The notes under the pieces are model-generated. The model was not told where the DNA came from. It saw only the letters and a list, made by a program, of their open reading frames with translations, and made no database searches. A program made the translations under genes and the position numbers. A stretch of 33,684 nt of DNA from Akkermansia sp. (GTDB lineage Bacteria; Verrucomicrobiota; Verrucomicrobiia; Verrucomicrobiales; Akkermansiaceae): contig JAFZGW010000011.1 of NCBI GenBank assembly GCA_017555205.1, positions 1-33,684 on the forward strand, written 5' to 3'. Position 1 is the stretch's first letter. Each line of letters starts with the position of its first letter. This document shows, one piece after another, positions 7,227-16,406 of the stretch.

Positions 7227-9905
7227 TTACTCGCTCTTCTTTTTGCGGGCTTTGCCGGTTGTTTTGGTGCCTGTGGCCGTTTTCTTGCGCGTGGTGGTGG
7301 TACGCTTGCGGGCAGGCTTAGCCGGTTCCGTGGTGAGGTCGAGCTCCGGTTGTGTGGGTTTCGGTGCAGGTTCCGGCTGTGAGAGTTCGGCAAAGTCTAT
7401 GCGGTCGGTGCCCTCGGGGCGAATGGCGCGGGATGCTATGCCGGCGGCGAGTTCCCCGCGCAGGATTGCCTCTGCAATGGGGTCTTCCAGCAGTCGCTCG
7501 ATGGCGCGGCGCATGGGGCGAGCCCCGTATTGCGGGTCGTAGCCCTTGTCGACCAACATGCTGACTACCTCGGGCGACAGGGTGAGCGAAATTTGCTTGC
7601 TGGCCAAGCGCTTAATGAGTTTTTGCGCTTCGAGCAGCACGATTTGTTCGAGGTCCGCGCGCTCCAGCATGCGGAAGACGATGAGCTCGTCGAAACGGTT
7701 GATGAACTCGGGGCGGAAATGCTGCTTGGCGGCTTCGCTGATACGCTCTTTCATGGTATCGTAGTCTGCGCTTTCGTTGTTCATGGCGCCGAACCCCATG
7801 GTTCCCTGGCGGGCGGCAAGACTGGCTCCCACGTTCGAGGTGAGTATGATGATGGTATTGGCGAAGCTGACCTTGCGGCCCAGGGAATCCGTCATGCAGC
7901 CTTCCTCCAGCACTTGCAGGAGCAGGTTCATGACGTCCGGGTGCGCCTTCTCTACCTCGTCAAACAGAATGACGGCATAGGGTCTGCGGCGCACCTGTTC
8001 CGTGAGTTGGCCACCTTCATCGTGCCCCACGTACCCGGGGGGGGAACCAATCAGGCGGCTGGTGCTGAATTTCTCCATGTATTCGCTCATGTCGACCTGA
8101 ATGAGCGCTTCCGCCGTGCCGAACATAATTTCGGCCAAGTTGCGGGCAAGGTAGGTTTTACCCACGCCGGTGGGACCCATAAAGAGGAAGGAGCCAATCG
8201 GGCGGCGCGGGTCTTTGATATCCGCACGGCTGCGGCGCAGGGCGCGAGCAATGGCGGAGCACGCTATATCTTGCCCGATGACTTTGCTCTTGAGCTCATC
8301 TTCCATGCGCAGGAGTTTCTCGGTTTCTTTCTGCTCCATGCGCGAGAGGGGGATGCCGGTCCATTTGGAGATAACGGCCATGATGTCCTCCTCCGTAACT
8401 TCCGGTCGGGAGGTGTTCATCTGCTCCTTCCACTCGTCGACTTCGAGCTTGAAATCCTTGTCGAGCGCAGCAATGTTGTCACGCAGAGCGGCAGCGCGCT
8501 CAAAGTCCTGGGCTTCAACCGCTTTCTCTTTTTCGAGTACGAGGTTGCGGCGGTCTTGCTCGCGGTTTTTGAGGGCTTGCGGGCGGGTCATGAGCGCTAC
8601 TCGCAGGCGGGAGCCGGCTTCGTCCATTACATCGATGGCTTTGTCGGGCAGGAAGCGCCCCATAAGGTAGCGCTTGGAGAAACCGGCTGCGGTTTCGAGC
8701 GCTTTTTGCGTGTAGTGAACATGGTGGTGCTCCTCATAACGCGGGGCTATTCCTTTGAGTATGAGTATGGTATCATCCACGGAGGGTTCGCCGACCTGCA
8801 CTTGTTGGAATCGGCGTTCGAACGCTCCGTCTTTTTCGATGTGTTTGCGGTATTCATTCAGCGTCGTTGCGCCGATAGCCTGCAACTCACCGCGCGAGAG
8901 GGCGGGTTTGATGATGTTGGAGGCATCCATAGTCCCCTCCGCCGAACCGGCTCCGATGAGGGTGTGCATTTCGTCTATGAAGAGGATGATGTTTTTCTCG
9001 CGCAGGATTTCCTCCATGATGGCTTTCATGCGCTCCTCGAACTGGCCACGGTACTTCGTGCCGGCTACCATGAGCGCAAGATCAAGCGATATAAGCTTTT
9101 TACCCAGCAGGAATTCAGGCACATCGCCATTCACAATCATTTGAGCCAGCCCTTCTACAATGGCTGTCTTGCCCACACCTGCCTCGCCCAGTAGTACGGG
9201 GTTGTTTTTGGTGCGGCGGCAGAGGATTTGAATGACGCGCTCGAGCTCCGCCTGGCGGCCGATAACCGGGTCGAGTTCGCCGCGGGCGGCTTTTGCTGTG
9301 AGGTCGCGCCCGAAGGCTTTGAGGGCAGGGGTGCGCGTGCGGCCCTCCGCAGGTGAGTTATTGCCGCTGTTTACTCCGCTGGTGTGTAGAAATTCGTTCG
9401 AGTCTTCCTCTTCTTCTTCCTCCTCGCGGCGGTTGGGGCGATTGTTGTTATCGTCTTGCGGGGAATCGAACTTGGGGTCAATCTCGCGCATCACGCCCTG
9501 GCGGGCGGCCTCATAGGTAAGCCCGACCGAGTGCAGGGCATCGCTGACCAGTCCGCTGTCATCTTTCAGGAATGCGAGCAACAAGTGCTCCGTGCCCACA
9601 TAAGTGTGGCGCAGTTCGCGCGCCTCGCTACCGGCCATTGTCAGCAGCCGTTTAACCCGCGCGGTGTAGGGGAGCGAGCCATCATTGCCGCCGGCATCTC
9701 CTGCTACCATGGATTCCTCGACCCGGCTGATAAGCTGGTTAATGTCCACGCCGATGTTCTCCATAACGGTGACTGCAACACCCTGGCCGAGCTTGAGCAT
9801 GCCGAGCAGCACGTGCTCTGCGCCTATGTAGTTGTGGTGAAATCGATCGGCCTCGCGGCGGGCAAGGTTGAGCACCTGTTGGGCTCTGGGAGTGAAGTTA
9901 TTCAT
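7227..9905 (-). CDS. clpC: ATP-dependent Clp protease ATPase subunit ClpC
   Basis: An 892-residue class I AAA+ unfoldase that feeds ClpP. Order: double Clp-N repeat (1-145), an acidic insert with a run of Glu (161-168), AAA-1 with Walker A GEAGVGKT (~240-247) and FIDEMHTL, a middle domain with a UVR-like helix pair ([17 protein letters not shown]), and AAA-2 with GPTGVGKT (~576-585) and [10 protein letters not shown]. The N-domain keeps Glu30 and Glu106 in AEH/TEH contexts; in Bacillus ClpC the equivalent glutamates bind phosphoarginine. The last ~45 residues are a Lys/Arg/Thr-rich tail absent from Bacillus ClpC. It is the last gene of the mcsA-mcsB-clpC operon, 32 bases after mcsB. Substrates marked by McsB are expected to be degraded by ClpC-ClpP. 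Confidence 0.95.
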   Translation of the reverse strand: MNNFTPRAQQVLNLARREADRFHHNYIGAEHVLLGMLKLGQGVAVTVMENIGVDINQLISRVEESMVAGDAGGNDGSLPYTARVKRLLTMAGSEARELRHTYVGTEHLLLAFLKDDSGLVSDALHSVGLTYEAARQGVMREIDPKFDSPQDDNNNRPNRREEEEEEEDSNEFLHTSGVNSGNNSPAEGRTRTPALKAFGRDLTAKAARGELDPVIGRQAELERVIQILCRRTKNNPVLLGEAGVGKTAIVEGLAQMIVNGDVPEFLLGKKLISLDLALMVAGTKYRGQFEERMKAIMEEILREKNIILFIDEMHTLIGAGSAEGTMDASNIIKPALSRGELQAIGATTLNEYRKHIEKDGAFERRFQQVQVGEPSVDDTILILKGIAPRYEEHHHVHYTQKALETAAGFSKRYLMGRFLPDKAIDVMDEAGSRLRVALMTRPQALKNREQDRRNLVLEKEKAVEAQDFERAAALRDNIAALDKDFKLEVDEWKEQMNTSRPEVTEEDIMAVISKWTGIPLSRMEQKETEKLLRMEDELKSKVIGQDIACSAIARALRRSRADIKDPRRPIGSFLFMGPTGVGKTYLARNLAEIMFGTAEALIQVDMSEYMEKFSTSRLIGSPPGYVGHDEGGQLTEQVRRRPYAVILFDEVEKAHPDVMNLLLQVLEEGCMTDSLGRKVSFANTIIILTSNVGASLAARQGTMGFGAMNNESADYDTMKERISEAAKQHFRPEFINRFDELIVFRMLERADLEQIVLLEAQKLIKRLASKQISLTLSPEVVSMLVDKGYDPQYGARPMRRAIERLLEDPIAEAILRGELAAGIASRAIRPEGTDRIDFAELSQPEPAPKPTQPELDLTTEPAKPARKRTTTTRKKTATGTKTTGKARKKKSE

Positions 9906-9937
9906 AAAATATTGTAGAGAAAGTGATTGCCGGTGAG

Positions 9938-11071
9938 TTAATGATGTGCCGCTACCGGTGCGGTGAGCAGGTTGATATTGCTCAAAATGCGCTGTATGCT
10001 TTGGCTGCGTGCTTTTTCGGGCGGTGTAGCCTGCCGGGGGTGAGTGCGCTCGGGTATGGGCATACCGGTGGCAAACTCGCCACCGAGCACCGGTTGTTCT
10101 GCTAAATCGGCAAGCAATTGCTCGGTGGTACCTTCCTTCGGTTCAATAAATCCGCAGTGTATCCCCAAGCGCAGCATGGAGATAGCCTCCAGCCATTCCG
10201 GCATGGGAATGGCGCAAGCATAGCGCAACATGCCATAGCAGCGGTTGATGCGGTCCGCCAAAAAGCAGTCACCCTGGTTGTGCAGGGCAAGCAGGCGCTC
10301 GCGCACTTGTTTTTCGCGTTCTGCCAAGCGCATCATGACATTCGTCAGGTGGTTGCTCATTTCCTCGAGCGCACCGTGAATGATAGGGGCGGTATAGAGC
10401 ACATACGTGTTCCCGCATTCCTCACCGAATTGCGGGTATAAAGGCGCGAGGTTGAGTTGCAGCTTATCTACGGCGCGTGTTACCTGGGGCATTATGTTCG
10501 ACAAGGTAAGCGCCGGGAGGTGCAGTGTGGCGTACAGCTGTATGCCTTCGCCGGCTTCTCCGGGCAGGCTGGTCAGGTAACCGTGGCGGGGATGCGTGGC
10601 AAACTCAATGCCGAAGTCGTCGCTCAGCATGTCGGGCAGGCGGTACAGGCGCTCAATGACTCCCGTGAAATCCGGTTTTTCGTAGAAGTTGTGAATGACC
10701 AGGTGTTCCTCTTCATTAATCATCACGACGGTATCCTGACGTTTGTTGATGATGAGGTGGCACCCATCGCGGCGGGCGGCCATGCAGGGGGAAATTTGAC
10801 GGCGCTCCAGCAAGGCGCGGCGCATGCCGTAGTCCAGCTCGCTCATCTCGGCATGCAGGGTGGATTTGAACCCGGGGCATTTCTGAATAGCCTGCAAGAG
10901 CTGTTCAGCTACGGTTCGGCGCCCTTCCGCCGTGCTCCACCCCGGGAAGGCGTGGCCGCGCAAATTGCGCACGAGGCGGCCCATCACGCCCAGAATCACA
11001 TCGCCCTCGCTCCCGGCGTGGCGGTACCAAATCGGGGACGTTTTCTGCAAGTTTTCTATGTTGATGGTCAT
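9938..11071 (-). CDS. mcsB: Protein arginine kinase McsB
   Basis: A 377-residue member of the phosphagen (guanidino) kinase superfamily that phosphorylates arginines in proteins and thereby tags them for ClpCP. Visible family features are an early Arg-rich ATP-site segment (GRLVRNLRGHAFP, ~31-43), NEEEH at 119-123 matching the NEEDH loop of McsB, and HPRHGYLTSLPGEAGEG with a following LHLPALT, the nucleotide-binding core. Length fits McsB (~355-365) with a slightly longer tail. It lies 23 bases after mcsA and 32 before clpC. No CtsR repressor gene is adjacent, unlike in Firmicutes. Confidence 0.93.
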   Translation of the reverse strand: MTINIENLQKTSPIWYRHAGSEGDVILGVMGRLVRNLRGHAFPGWSTAEGRRTVAEQLLQAIQKCPGFKSTLHAEMSELDYGMRRALLERRQISPCMAARRDGCHLIINKRQDTVVMINEEEHLVIHNFYEKPDFTGVIERLYRLPDMLSDDFGIEFATHPRHGYLTSLPGEAGEGIQLYATLHLPALTLSNIMPQVTRAVDKLQLNLAPLYPQFGEECGNTYVLYTAPIIHGALEEMSNHLTNVMMRLAEREKQVRERLLALHNQGDCFLADRINRCYGMLRYACAIPMPEWLEAISMLRLGIHCGFIEPKEGTTEQLLADLAEQPVLGGEFATGMPIPERTHPRQATPPEKARSQSIQRILSNINLLTAPVAAHH

Positions 11072-11094
11072 ACGTTACCGGTAGGGGGGGGGAA

Positions 11095-11631
11095 TTAATC
11101 GAGCTGTTTGAGCTCGTCGCGCAGGCGTGCAGCTGTCTCGTAGTCCTCGCGGGCGATAGCAGCTTGCAGCTGTTGCTCGAGTTTGCGGCGACGAATCGGG
11201 GCGGAGTCTTCGCTGTCTTCAAGGTGGGCTTCCGGGGCATCGGTAGCTGCGGCCTCCGGGTCGGTTTCTATTTCAGCGGCAAACACACTGTAGCAGTCCG
11301 CGCAACCTAGGCGCCCGCTGCTGCGGAAATTCTCCAGCTTAAAATGGCACACCGGGCACTCCGTGAGCAAATCCCCACCGCTTACGGCCTTCTTCGGGGC
11401 GGTCTGTCCCGCCGCCGGGGGGTGGGTGCCGGTAAGCTCGCGAACCAGCTTGTCTATTTTCTCCTTAAAAGCCTCCGGGAAAAACTTCTCGGCAAATGTC
11501 AACGATTGTGGGTCAAACAGGCCTTTCTCGCGGGCACAGGTCTCACACAAGGCCAAATCCGATGTTTGGCCATTGATGATTTGAGTCAGGTATATAGACG
11601 CGCGTTTTCCGCAAATCTGGCATTTTTTCAC
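11095..11631 (-). CDS. mcsA: McsA-like zinc-finger/UVR protein, activator of McsB
   Basis: 178 residues. Two zinc-binding four-cysteine modules (C4, C7, C29, C32 and C92, C95, C110, C113) are followed by a UVR helical hairpin (147-178, QLQAAIAREDYETAARLRDELK). In Firmicutes McsA stimulates McsB and contacts ClpC through this type of domain. First gene of the operon. The start is GTG at 11631; the -10 TATAAT ends seven bases upstream, so the mRNA is probably leaderless. The region between the second zinc module and the UVR part (120-145) is acidic. Confidence 0.9.
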   Translation of the reverse strand: MKKCQICGKRASIYLTQIINGQTSDLALCETCAREKGLFDPQSLTFAEKFFPEAFKEKIDKLVRELTGTHPPAAGQTAPKKAVSGGDLLTECPVCHFKLENFRSSGRLGCADCYSVFAAEIETDPEAAATDAPEAHLEDSEDSAPIRRRKLEQQLQAAIAREDYETAARLRDELKQLD

Positions 11632-11637
11632 ACGCTC

Positions 11638-11646
11638 ATTATACCA
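11638..11646 (-). promoter_or_regulatory. Extended -10 promoter of mcsA-mcsB-clpC
   Basis: Minus strand TGGTATAAT is a perfect -10 with the TG extension. No good -35 is seen 17 bases upstream. Only six bases separate TATAAT from the GTG start, predicting a leaderless transcript. No obvious CtsR or CIRCE operator is visible. Confidence 0.6.
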
Positions 11647-11712
11647 CGCTTTTGTCGCCGGAATCGAGCCTGTGTCGTGTCTTTTTGTGTCAGCAATAAC
11701 CTAAATCCGGGC

Positions 11713-11741
11713 TTGACTTTCAGTCCCGCTCGCGGTATGCT
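11713..11741 (+). promoter_or_regulatory. Promoter of the secreted His/Cys protein gene
   Basis: -35 TTGACT (11713-11718), 17-base spacer, -10 TATGCT (11736-11741). The ATG at 11751 is nine bases beyond the -10, so little or no leader is left. It is divergent from the mcsA promoter. Confidence 0.6.
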
Positions 11742-11750
11742 GTGCGCACA

Positions 11751-12437
11751 ATGAAAATCGCGCGTTATATTCTGCCGCTGGGTATGTTGCTGTTTAGCCC
11801 CTTAGCTTACGGGGTGGAGGTTATATTGTCCGGCGGTGTCGCGCTGAAATCTTGGGAGCATTTCCGAGGCCCGTCCGCTCACGATAACTGGTGGGCCAAT
11901 TTCATACGCGCTGCCACGGTGCAGATGGATATGACCCGCCGTAAAAAACCGCAGGAGTCCATTGTGTGGGTCGTATACCGTCCCTCCTACGTTACCCGCG
12001 GCCGCGAAGATGGCAAGGACTATATCGGCATGATTCGTGAGCAGGCTGCCAAGCGCAATGCTCAGCTCGTGCTGGTAGATACTGCAGATCAGGCTTTTGC
12101 CGCCATCAATAACGCAGCTCGCGGTTCAGACAAAATTAAGTCTTTCTACTATTTCGGGCATTCGAATGCACACTCCTTCATGCTTGAGTACAGCAACGAT
12201 ATCATCGGCGCCTCGACTCAGTGGATGCACGAGGACGATTTGCCCACCAAGCTTAACCGCAAGGCATTCGCGCCCGATGCCCGTTGCCGCAGCTTTGGCT
12301 GCTATACCGGTAACAGCATGAGTGCTAAGTGGGCAAAAGCCGTGGGAGTACCCCTTTGGGGAAATACGGAAGCCACTCGCTACCACCCCGTCAGCAACGG
12401 TTGCCTGCCCATGGGGAATGGCAAATGGGTGCGCTGA
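11751..12437 (+). CDS. Secreted protein of unknown function with a caspase-like His/Cys dyad
   Basis: 228 residues from ATG 11751; an in-frame GTG at 11742 overlaps the end of the promoter and is unlikely. Residues 1-21 are a Sec signal peptide (hydrophobic core, likely cleavage after AYG). The mature part has alternating beta-like segments (SIVWVVYRPSY, AQLVLVD, IKSFYYFGHSNA) and then CRSFGCYTGNS. A strand ending in GH (His137) followed ~47 residues later by a strand ending in GC (Cys184) is the arrangement of clan CD cysteine peptidases (caspase/gingipain) and of DUF4347-like domains. Peptidase function is inference; I do not recognise the family. Confidence 0.7.
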   Translation: MKIARYILPLGMLLFSPLAYGVEVILSGGVALKSWEHFRGPSAHDNWWANFIRAATVQMDMTRRKKPQESIVWVVYRPSYVTRGREDGKDYIGMIREQAAKRNAQLVLVDTADQAFAAINNAARGSDKIKSFYYFGHSNAHSFMLEYSNDIIGASTQWMHEDDLPTKLNRKAFAPDARCRSFGCYTGNSMSAKWAKAVGVPLWGNTEATRYHPVSNGCLPMGNGKWVR

Positions 12438-12595
12438 TGCACCCCCCGCCGCTGCTAAGTACCCTTAATCTTTGGGGGATAATATGCGGCGGTGACTAAC
12501 AGCCGGAATTCAAAGACCCGCACTGAGGAATTAGAGCAGGGAAGCGCATGCGTGCAATCTCTACGCAGTCGTAGATGCTGAAAATCAATGCAAAG
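12438..12595. other. Intergenic stretch without a recognisable gene
   Basis: With the terminator that follows, this makes a ~300-base gap between convergent genes (12438-12741). The only other structure seen is a short hairpin CTACG-CAGT-CGTAG at 12561-12574. No coding signal or RNA gene was recognised. Confidence 0.4.
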
Positions 12596-12629
12596 CAAAA
12601 ACCGAACCAGATTGTCTTCTGATTCGGTT
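12596..12629 (-). terminator. Intrinsic terminator of the ABC exporter operon
   Basis: Minus strand: a 12-bp stem AACCGAATCAGA with one G-T pair, a six-base loop, and a T-run (12596-12600). It lies ~110 bases past the ATPase stop. The stem is near-symmetrical and may also act for the convergent plus-strand gene. Confidence 0.7.
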
Positions 12630-12741
12630 TCTTGGATTAAGTGGAGATTTTTTCAACCGAACGGAGGATTTTTGCACCAATGACTGGTATTTTACAGAAA
12701 AAAGCTTGAGCTGCCGCCATCATTTTTTGATGCTCATATAT

Positions 12742-13437
12742 TCAATCTTGCCGGTTTTTCTCGCTGAGTTTTCCGTCTTCCATCATCCAGATTCGGTCAA
12801 ATACATCGATAGCGCGGTGGTCGTGGGTGACGACTAAAACCGCAGTATGGTGTGTATGCGCTACGTTTTTGAGCAATTCCATCACCTTACGCCCCATGTG
12901 GCTATCGAGAGCTGCAGTAGGTTCATCTGCCAGTAGCAGGCTTGGTTTATTGGCAAGAGCTCTTGCAATAGCCACGCGCTGTTGCTGACCACCGGAAAGC
13001 TGCTTGGGCAGGAATGTCCTGCGAGCAGACAATTCAAAGTGCTCCAACAACTCTGCGGCGTATTGTTTTGATTCTCGGGAAGAGGCGTCATTTACCTCCA
13101 TCGCTATGCGGATATTTTCTTCGGCTGTCAGGAAAGGCAGCAGGTTTGCTTTCTGAAAAACAAACCCGATGTTATTGCGTCGAAAATCTCGTATATTGAC
13201 TTGATAGCCGTTATCGAAAACCCTCGTACCGGCAATGGATATTGTTCCCGAACTTGGCGGTTGAATCAGCCCCAGTGTGGTCAGCAATGTTGATTTGCCT
13301 GCACCGGAAGGACCGAGCAAGGCCACAATCTCCCCCACATTCATGGAAAAAGAAACATCATTGAGGGCATGAACCGCCGTATCCCCCTCTCCGTAGGTTT
13401 TGAAAAGATGCTCAGCAGATAAAGCAACAGTATTCAT
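12742..13437 (-). CDS. ABC transporter ATP-binding protein (LolD/MacB type)
   Basis: A 231-residue nucleotide-binding subunit with Walker A GPSGAGKST (~40-48), Q-loop, signature LSGGQQQRV, Walker B LLLADEPTAALD and the H-loop HD. The short length and sequence style are those of MacB/LolD-type ATPases that pair with FtsX-domain permeases. Its start overlaps the permease stop by four bases (ATGA), indicating translational coupling. Third gene of the operon. Confidence 0.92.
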   Translation of the reverse strand: MNTVALSAEHLFKTYGEGDTAVHALNDVSFSMNVGEIVALLGPSGAGKSTLLTTLGLIQPPSSGTISIAGTRVFDNGYQVNIRDFRRNNIGFVFQKANLLPFLTAEENIRIAMEVNDASSRESKQYAAELLEHFELSARRTFLPKQLSGGQQQRVAIARALANKPSLLLADEPTAALDSHMGRKVMELLKNVAHTHHTAVLVVTHDHRAIDVFDRIWMMEDGKLSEKNRQD

Positions 13438-14639
13438 GATAATATTTCTCCTGCATTGGTGCGCATGGCTTTAATGATTCCGGCACAACTGGCCAATACC
13501 GAGATGCCGATGACGATACCGAACAGTACCCACAGGTCAAAACTGACCAGAACCACACGCCGGGGGAAGAAGGGGTATACCCATTCACCGCAAAATCTGG
13601 CAATACCGAATGCCAAAACACCGATGAGAAGCGACTGCTGCATAATCATTCGAACAATAACACCGTTTCGTGCACCAATGAGTTTCAACATGGCGATGTC
13701 GTGTAATTTGTCGAGTGTGAGGGTGTAGAGAATAAGCGTCATCACGACCGTAGATACAATAATCAGAATGGTTCGGAACAACAAAAGTTGCTTGCGGGAA
13801 CGAGCAACGAAGCCGCTAAGCATGATTTCTCTCTGTTCATCAGCGGTGTAGGCGGTTACGTCCGGCATGGTGCGGAGTTTGGCTAACACGGCTTCCATAC
13901 TGTGCCCGGGTAAAACCTTGACCAGCACCGCGCTGATTTGCCGACCGGGTAACGCTGCCGGGCGCGAGGTTTCGCTCATCAGCATGTCCGCGTGGTCTAC
14001 AGACGTGCTGCCGTAAGGAAGGGCATCAAAGCGTTGCAGGCGGGCATGGCGCTCTAGTCGAATAGCCTCTGCCGGGGTATCCGCCTGTATGGCCATGGCA
14101 TCATTCAGCGAAAGAAATACCATGGCGTCGCCGGAGGGTGAGTTCATGCGCCCTGTAATACCCACTACAGTGTAAGTATCCTTGCCCAGTTTGAGCGTAC
14201 TGCCCAGTGGAAGTTTAGCTGATTTATCGGCCAGCATTTCAAAATGTCCGGCCTGCAAGGCTCTACCTTGGATAATGGGTAGCCAAGAGCCATCATCCGG
14301 CACTCCTTGGATGGTGAGCCGCAAAACCCGCTCATTCTTGTTACGTTGTACGGTGTGAGAGACAAAGGGCTCAGCCGAGGCCACGCCAGAGATGGCTTCA
14401 ATGCGATTCTCCAAGTTACGAGGTAGCTTAGATACCTCGGCAAAGGGGCCTTTGGTATCTCTTTGCACCACCCAGATGTCTGCTCCGGCTCGGTCAATGA
14501 TGAGCGTTGCTTCCTGAATCAACCCCCGATAGATACCCCCCATTCCCATCACCACAATGAGCAGCAAGCTGATGCCTGCCGTGGTGAGCAGGAAACGCCC
14601 CAGATTGTGGCGTATATCTTTGAAGGCAAGATTTATCAT
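13434..14639 (-). CDS. FtsX-domain ABC transporter permease (MacB/DevC type)
   Basis: 401 residues. One N-terminal helix (LLTTAGISLLLIVVMGMGGIY), a ~230-residue periplasmic domain, then three C-terminal helices with the FtsX domain (~280-401). This four-helix MacB-like topology fits mechanotransmission transporters that drive substrates through a periplasmic adaptor rather than across the inner membrane. It overlaps both neighbours by four bases. The length and pairing with a HlyD-type adaptor resemble DevBCA-type glycolipid exporters. The substrate is unknown. Confidence 0.88.
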   Translation of the reverse strand: MINLAFKDIRHNLGRFLLTTAGISLLLIVVMGMGGIYRGLIQEATLIIDRAGADIWVVQRDTKGPFAEVSKLPRNLENRIEAISGVASAEPFVSHTVQRNKNERVLRLTIQGVPDDGSWLPIIQGRALQAGHFEMLADKSAKLPLGSTLKLGKDTYTVVGITGRMNSPSGDAMVFLSLNDAMAIQADTPAEAIRLERHARLQRFDALPYGSTSVDHADMLMSETSRPAALPGRQISAVLVKVLPGHSMEAVLAKLRTMPDVTAYTADEQREIMLSGFVARSRKQLLLFRTILIIVSTVVMTLILYTLTLDKLHDIAMLKLIGARNGVIVRMIMQQSLLIGVLAFGIARFCGEWVYPFFPRRVVLVSFDLWVLFGIVIGISVLASCAGIIKAMRTNAGEILS

Positions 14640-15778
14640 TGCGCAATACGGCGGTTGATATGCTCCCTGTGTTGCAGGGGGTGAAGAATCAGGTGGTCTG
14701 ATTCATCCAACCCGGAGAGAATCTGGGTTTGCTGGCGGGTCTGTATTCCGATTTTTACATCTCGCTCCACGATACACCCATCTTCCTCCACCAGCACAAA
14801 GGTGCGTTGCTTGTCACGGCAAATCATATTATTGGGCACAGTCAGGCAATTATCTGTCTTGCCGATATGGATGTAAACCTCCAAACGCTGTCCCAGTACC
14901 CAGTTGTCGGGCAAGGTATCCGGTGTTATATCAACCCGGTATTCGCGTGTTTCGCGGTCTGTCTCGCGTGATGTGCGGGTTACTCTGCCGGAAAACTTCT
15001 TATCGGGCAGGGCGCGGAAGACTATGTCAACCGGCAATCCCGGGTGAATGGAGGACATGGCTGTTTCATCCACCCACACGCTTGCCCAAATTTGCCCCGT
15101 ATCTACCACATCCATGATAGATACACCGGGATTGACGATACTGCCTTGCTCTCTGTTGCGGCGGATAACCAACGCATCGAAGGGCGCTTTTAACTGAGTT
15201 TCTGCCAGTTTTGAATGAAAGTACTTAATTTGTGCTTCATTGCGCACGATTTCGGCTTCAATTTCGAGCTTTTGTTTTTCTGCCTGTTCCAAGTGAGCCA
15301 CGGCAACTTGGTACGACTGCCTGCTTTTGTCAACATCTGTCTGAGATACAGAATTGGATTGCCGCAAATTATCCATTCGCTCAAACGTGACCTTTGCGTA
15401 GTCAAGTGTCGCTCTGGCAGCTGCTATTTCCGCCTCATTGCGCTGGATTGAAGCCTTGGCGATGGCTAAATCAGCTTCCGCTACTGCCAGTTGCTGGGTA
15501 ATATCCTCAGCATTCATTTCCACCAGCAGCTCCCCGCTTTTAACCGTATCGCCCTGGTCAGCATGCAGGGTTTGCACCAGCCCGGTAGCATACGGGCTGA
15601 TAGCCACGCGCGTTTTTGCCTCCAGCGTGCCGGTACCGAAAACTGTCTGTTGCAAAGTCATACGCGTGACCTGCTTAGTTTGAGCCTCAACAGGGGAGAA
15701 TTTCCACCAATATATACCACCCCCCACAAGCAAGAAACACAATGCAGTTTTGATGATTTTGTAGCCTAGCTTTTTCAT
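14636..15778 (-). CDS. HlyD/RND-type periplasmic adaptor of the ABC exporter
   Basis: 380 residues from the ATG at 15778. One N-terminal membrane anchor (TALCFLLVGGGIYWW), a beta-barrel/lipoyl part (AKTRVAISPYATGLVQTLHADQGDTV), a long coiled-coil hairpin (~100-200, Glu/Ala/Gln-rich) and a second lipoyl/beta-barrel half (APFDALVIRRNREQGSIVNPG). It links the permease to an outer-membrane channel not encoded here. A longer reading starting at 15841 exists, but it would place the promoter -10 (15801-15806) inside the gene, so 15778 is preferred. Confidence 0.88.
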   Translation of the reverse strand: MKKLGYKIIKTALCFLLVGGGIYWWKFSPVEAQTKQVTRMTLQQTVFGTGTLEAKTRVAISPYATGLVQTLHADQGDTVKSGELLVEMNAEDITQQLAVAEADLAIAKASIQRNEAEIAAARATLDYAKVTFERMDNLRQSNSVSQTDVDKSRQSYQVAVAHLEQAEKQKLEIEAEIVRNEAQIKYFHSKLAETQLKAPFDALVIRRNREQGSIVNPGVSIMDVVDTGQIWASVWVDETAMSSIHPGLPVDIVFRALPDKKFSGRVTRTSRETDRETREYRVDITPDTLPDNWVLGQRLEVYIHIGKTDNCLTVPNNMICRDKQRTFVLVEEDGCIVERDVKIGIQTRQQTQILSGLDESDHLILHPLQHREHINRRIAQ

Positions 15779-15800
15779 AATACCAATGCTAACCGTGAAG

Positions 15801-15829
15801 AGTATACCAAATAGAACTGAAAAAATAAA
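15801..15829 (-). promoter_or_regulatory. Probable promoter of the ABC exporter operon
   Basis: Minus strand -10 TATACT (15801-15806); the -35 region 17 bases upstream is weak (TTTATT). Predicted leader to the ATG at 15778 is ~16 bases. Confidence 0.4.
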
Positions 15830-15893
15830 GCGGCGGCGCAAGTTTTTTCTGTAAAATCCCTGTCATTTGTGCAAAGTTCGTTTGCGGTTTAGG

Positions 15894-16187
15894 TTAAGCT
15901 GCGGGATTTTGAGGCTGAGACGAGGCTGCCTGCAGCGCCTCGGCCGCTTCGGAAAGCCCGACGGAAACACCCAGCACCATACGCCGACCTGTTTCCGCAT
16001 CAATACCAACGGCAACAAATACAGCACAATCACTTACGATTTCATTCCTTCGAACTTTGGTATAAGTGGCATCGAGGAAAAGATGGGCTATGGGTGGAAT
16101 GGGGCGATTTCGCCATTTCTCAAATAGGGTATCAAGTTGAGCGCAGCATTGGCTTACATAAGTGGCAGAGACGCCGTTGCCCTCCAT
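15894..16187 (-). pseudogene. IS256-family (mutator-type) transposase fragment
   Basis: About 80 internal residues match the pattern of IS256-type transposases: a helix with GVSATYVSQ, WRNRPI, then LFLDATYTKVRRN with the first catalytic Asp, then VFVAVGIDAETGRRMVLGVSVG. Both the N-terminal third and everything after the second core strand (including the other catalytic residues) are missing. The last ~15 residues are unrelated sequence. It is a dead remnant that marks an old insertion or deletion event at the edge of the defence island. Confidence 0.8.
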
Positions 16188-16406
16188 CTGGCTACCTTGG
16201 CCAAGGATAAGGAGGTGCTGGCGGTGCTGCAGCAGAAGCTACCGCAGATTGAGCGAGGGGATATCAGCGAGGCCCTCGCCAATGTTGAGGGGCTGGTGGG
16301 CCGTATGTCGGACGCAGCGCTGGATACTATCTTCCATGCACTGTATGAGAGCATCACTTACGATTCCGATGTCCAGGGCCTGAAACTGAACCGCTACACG
16401 GAATGA
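16188..16406 (+). pseudogene. C-terminal fragment, possibly of a serine recombinase
   Basis: The frame from ~16188, directly abutting the transposase piece, encodes ~72 residues ending in ITYDSDVQGLKLNRYTE. It has an amphipathic helical part (KEVLAVLQQKLPQIERGDISEALANVEG) and a short C-terminal strand, reminiscent of the tail of large serine recombinases. No start codon belongs clearly to it. Its stop overlaps the next start (ATGA at 16403), so the two were probably one operon. The recombinase identity is a weak inference. Confidence 0.35.

Noticed and set aside
7530..9194. 554-codon open frame on the plus strand
   Set aside because: Antisense shadow of clpC; no recognisable motifs.
11647..11712. 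CIRCE or CtsR operator before mcsA
   Set aside because: No GAGTGCTAA-type or GGTCAAA-type repeats were found in the divergent promoter region.
15779..15841. Upstream start (MRRRF...) for the adaptor protein
   Set aside because: A -10 box (15801-15806) lies within this extension, and the ATG at 15778 directly precedes a normal membrane anchor.
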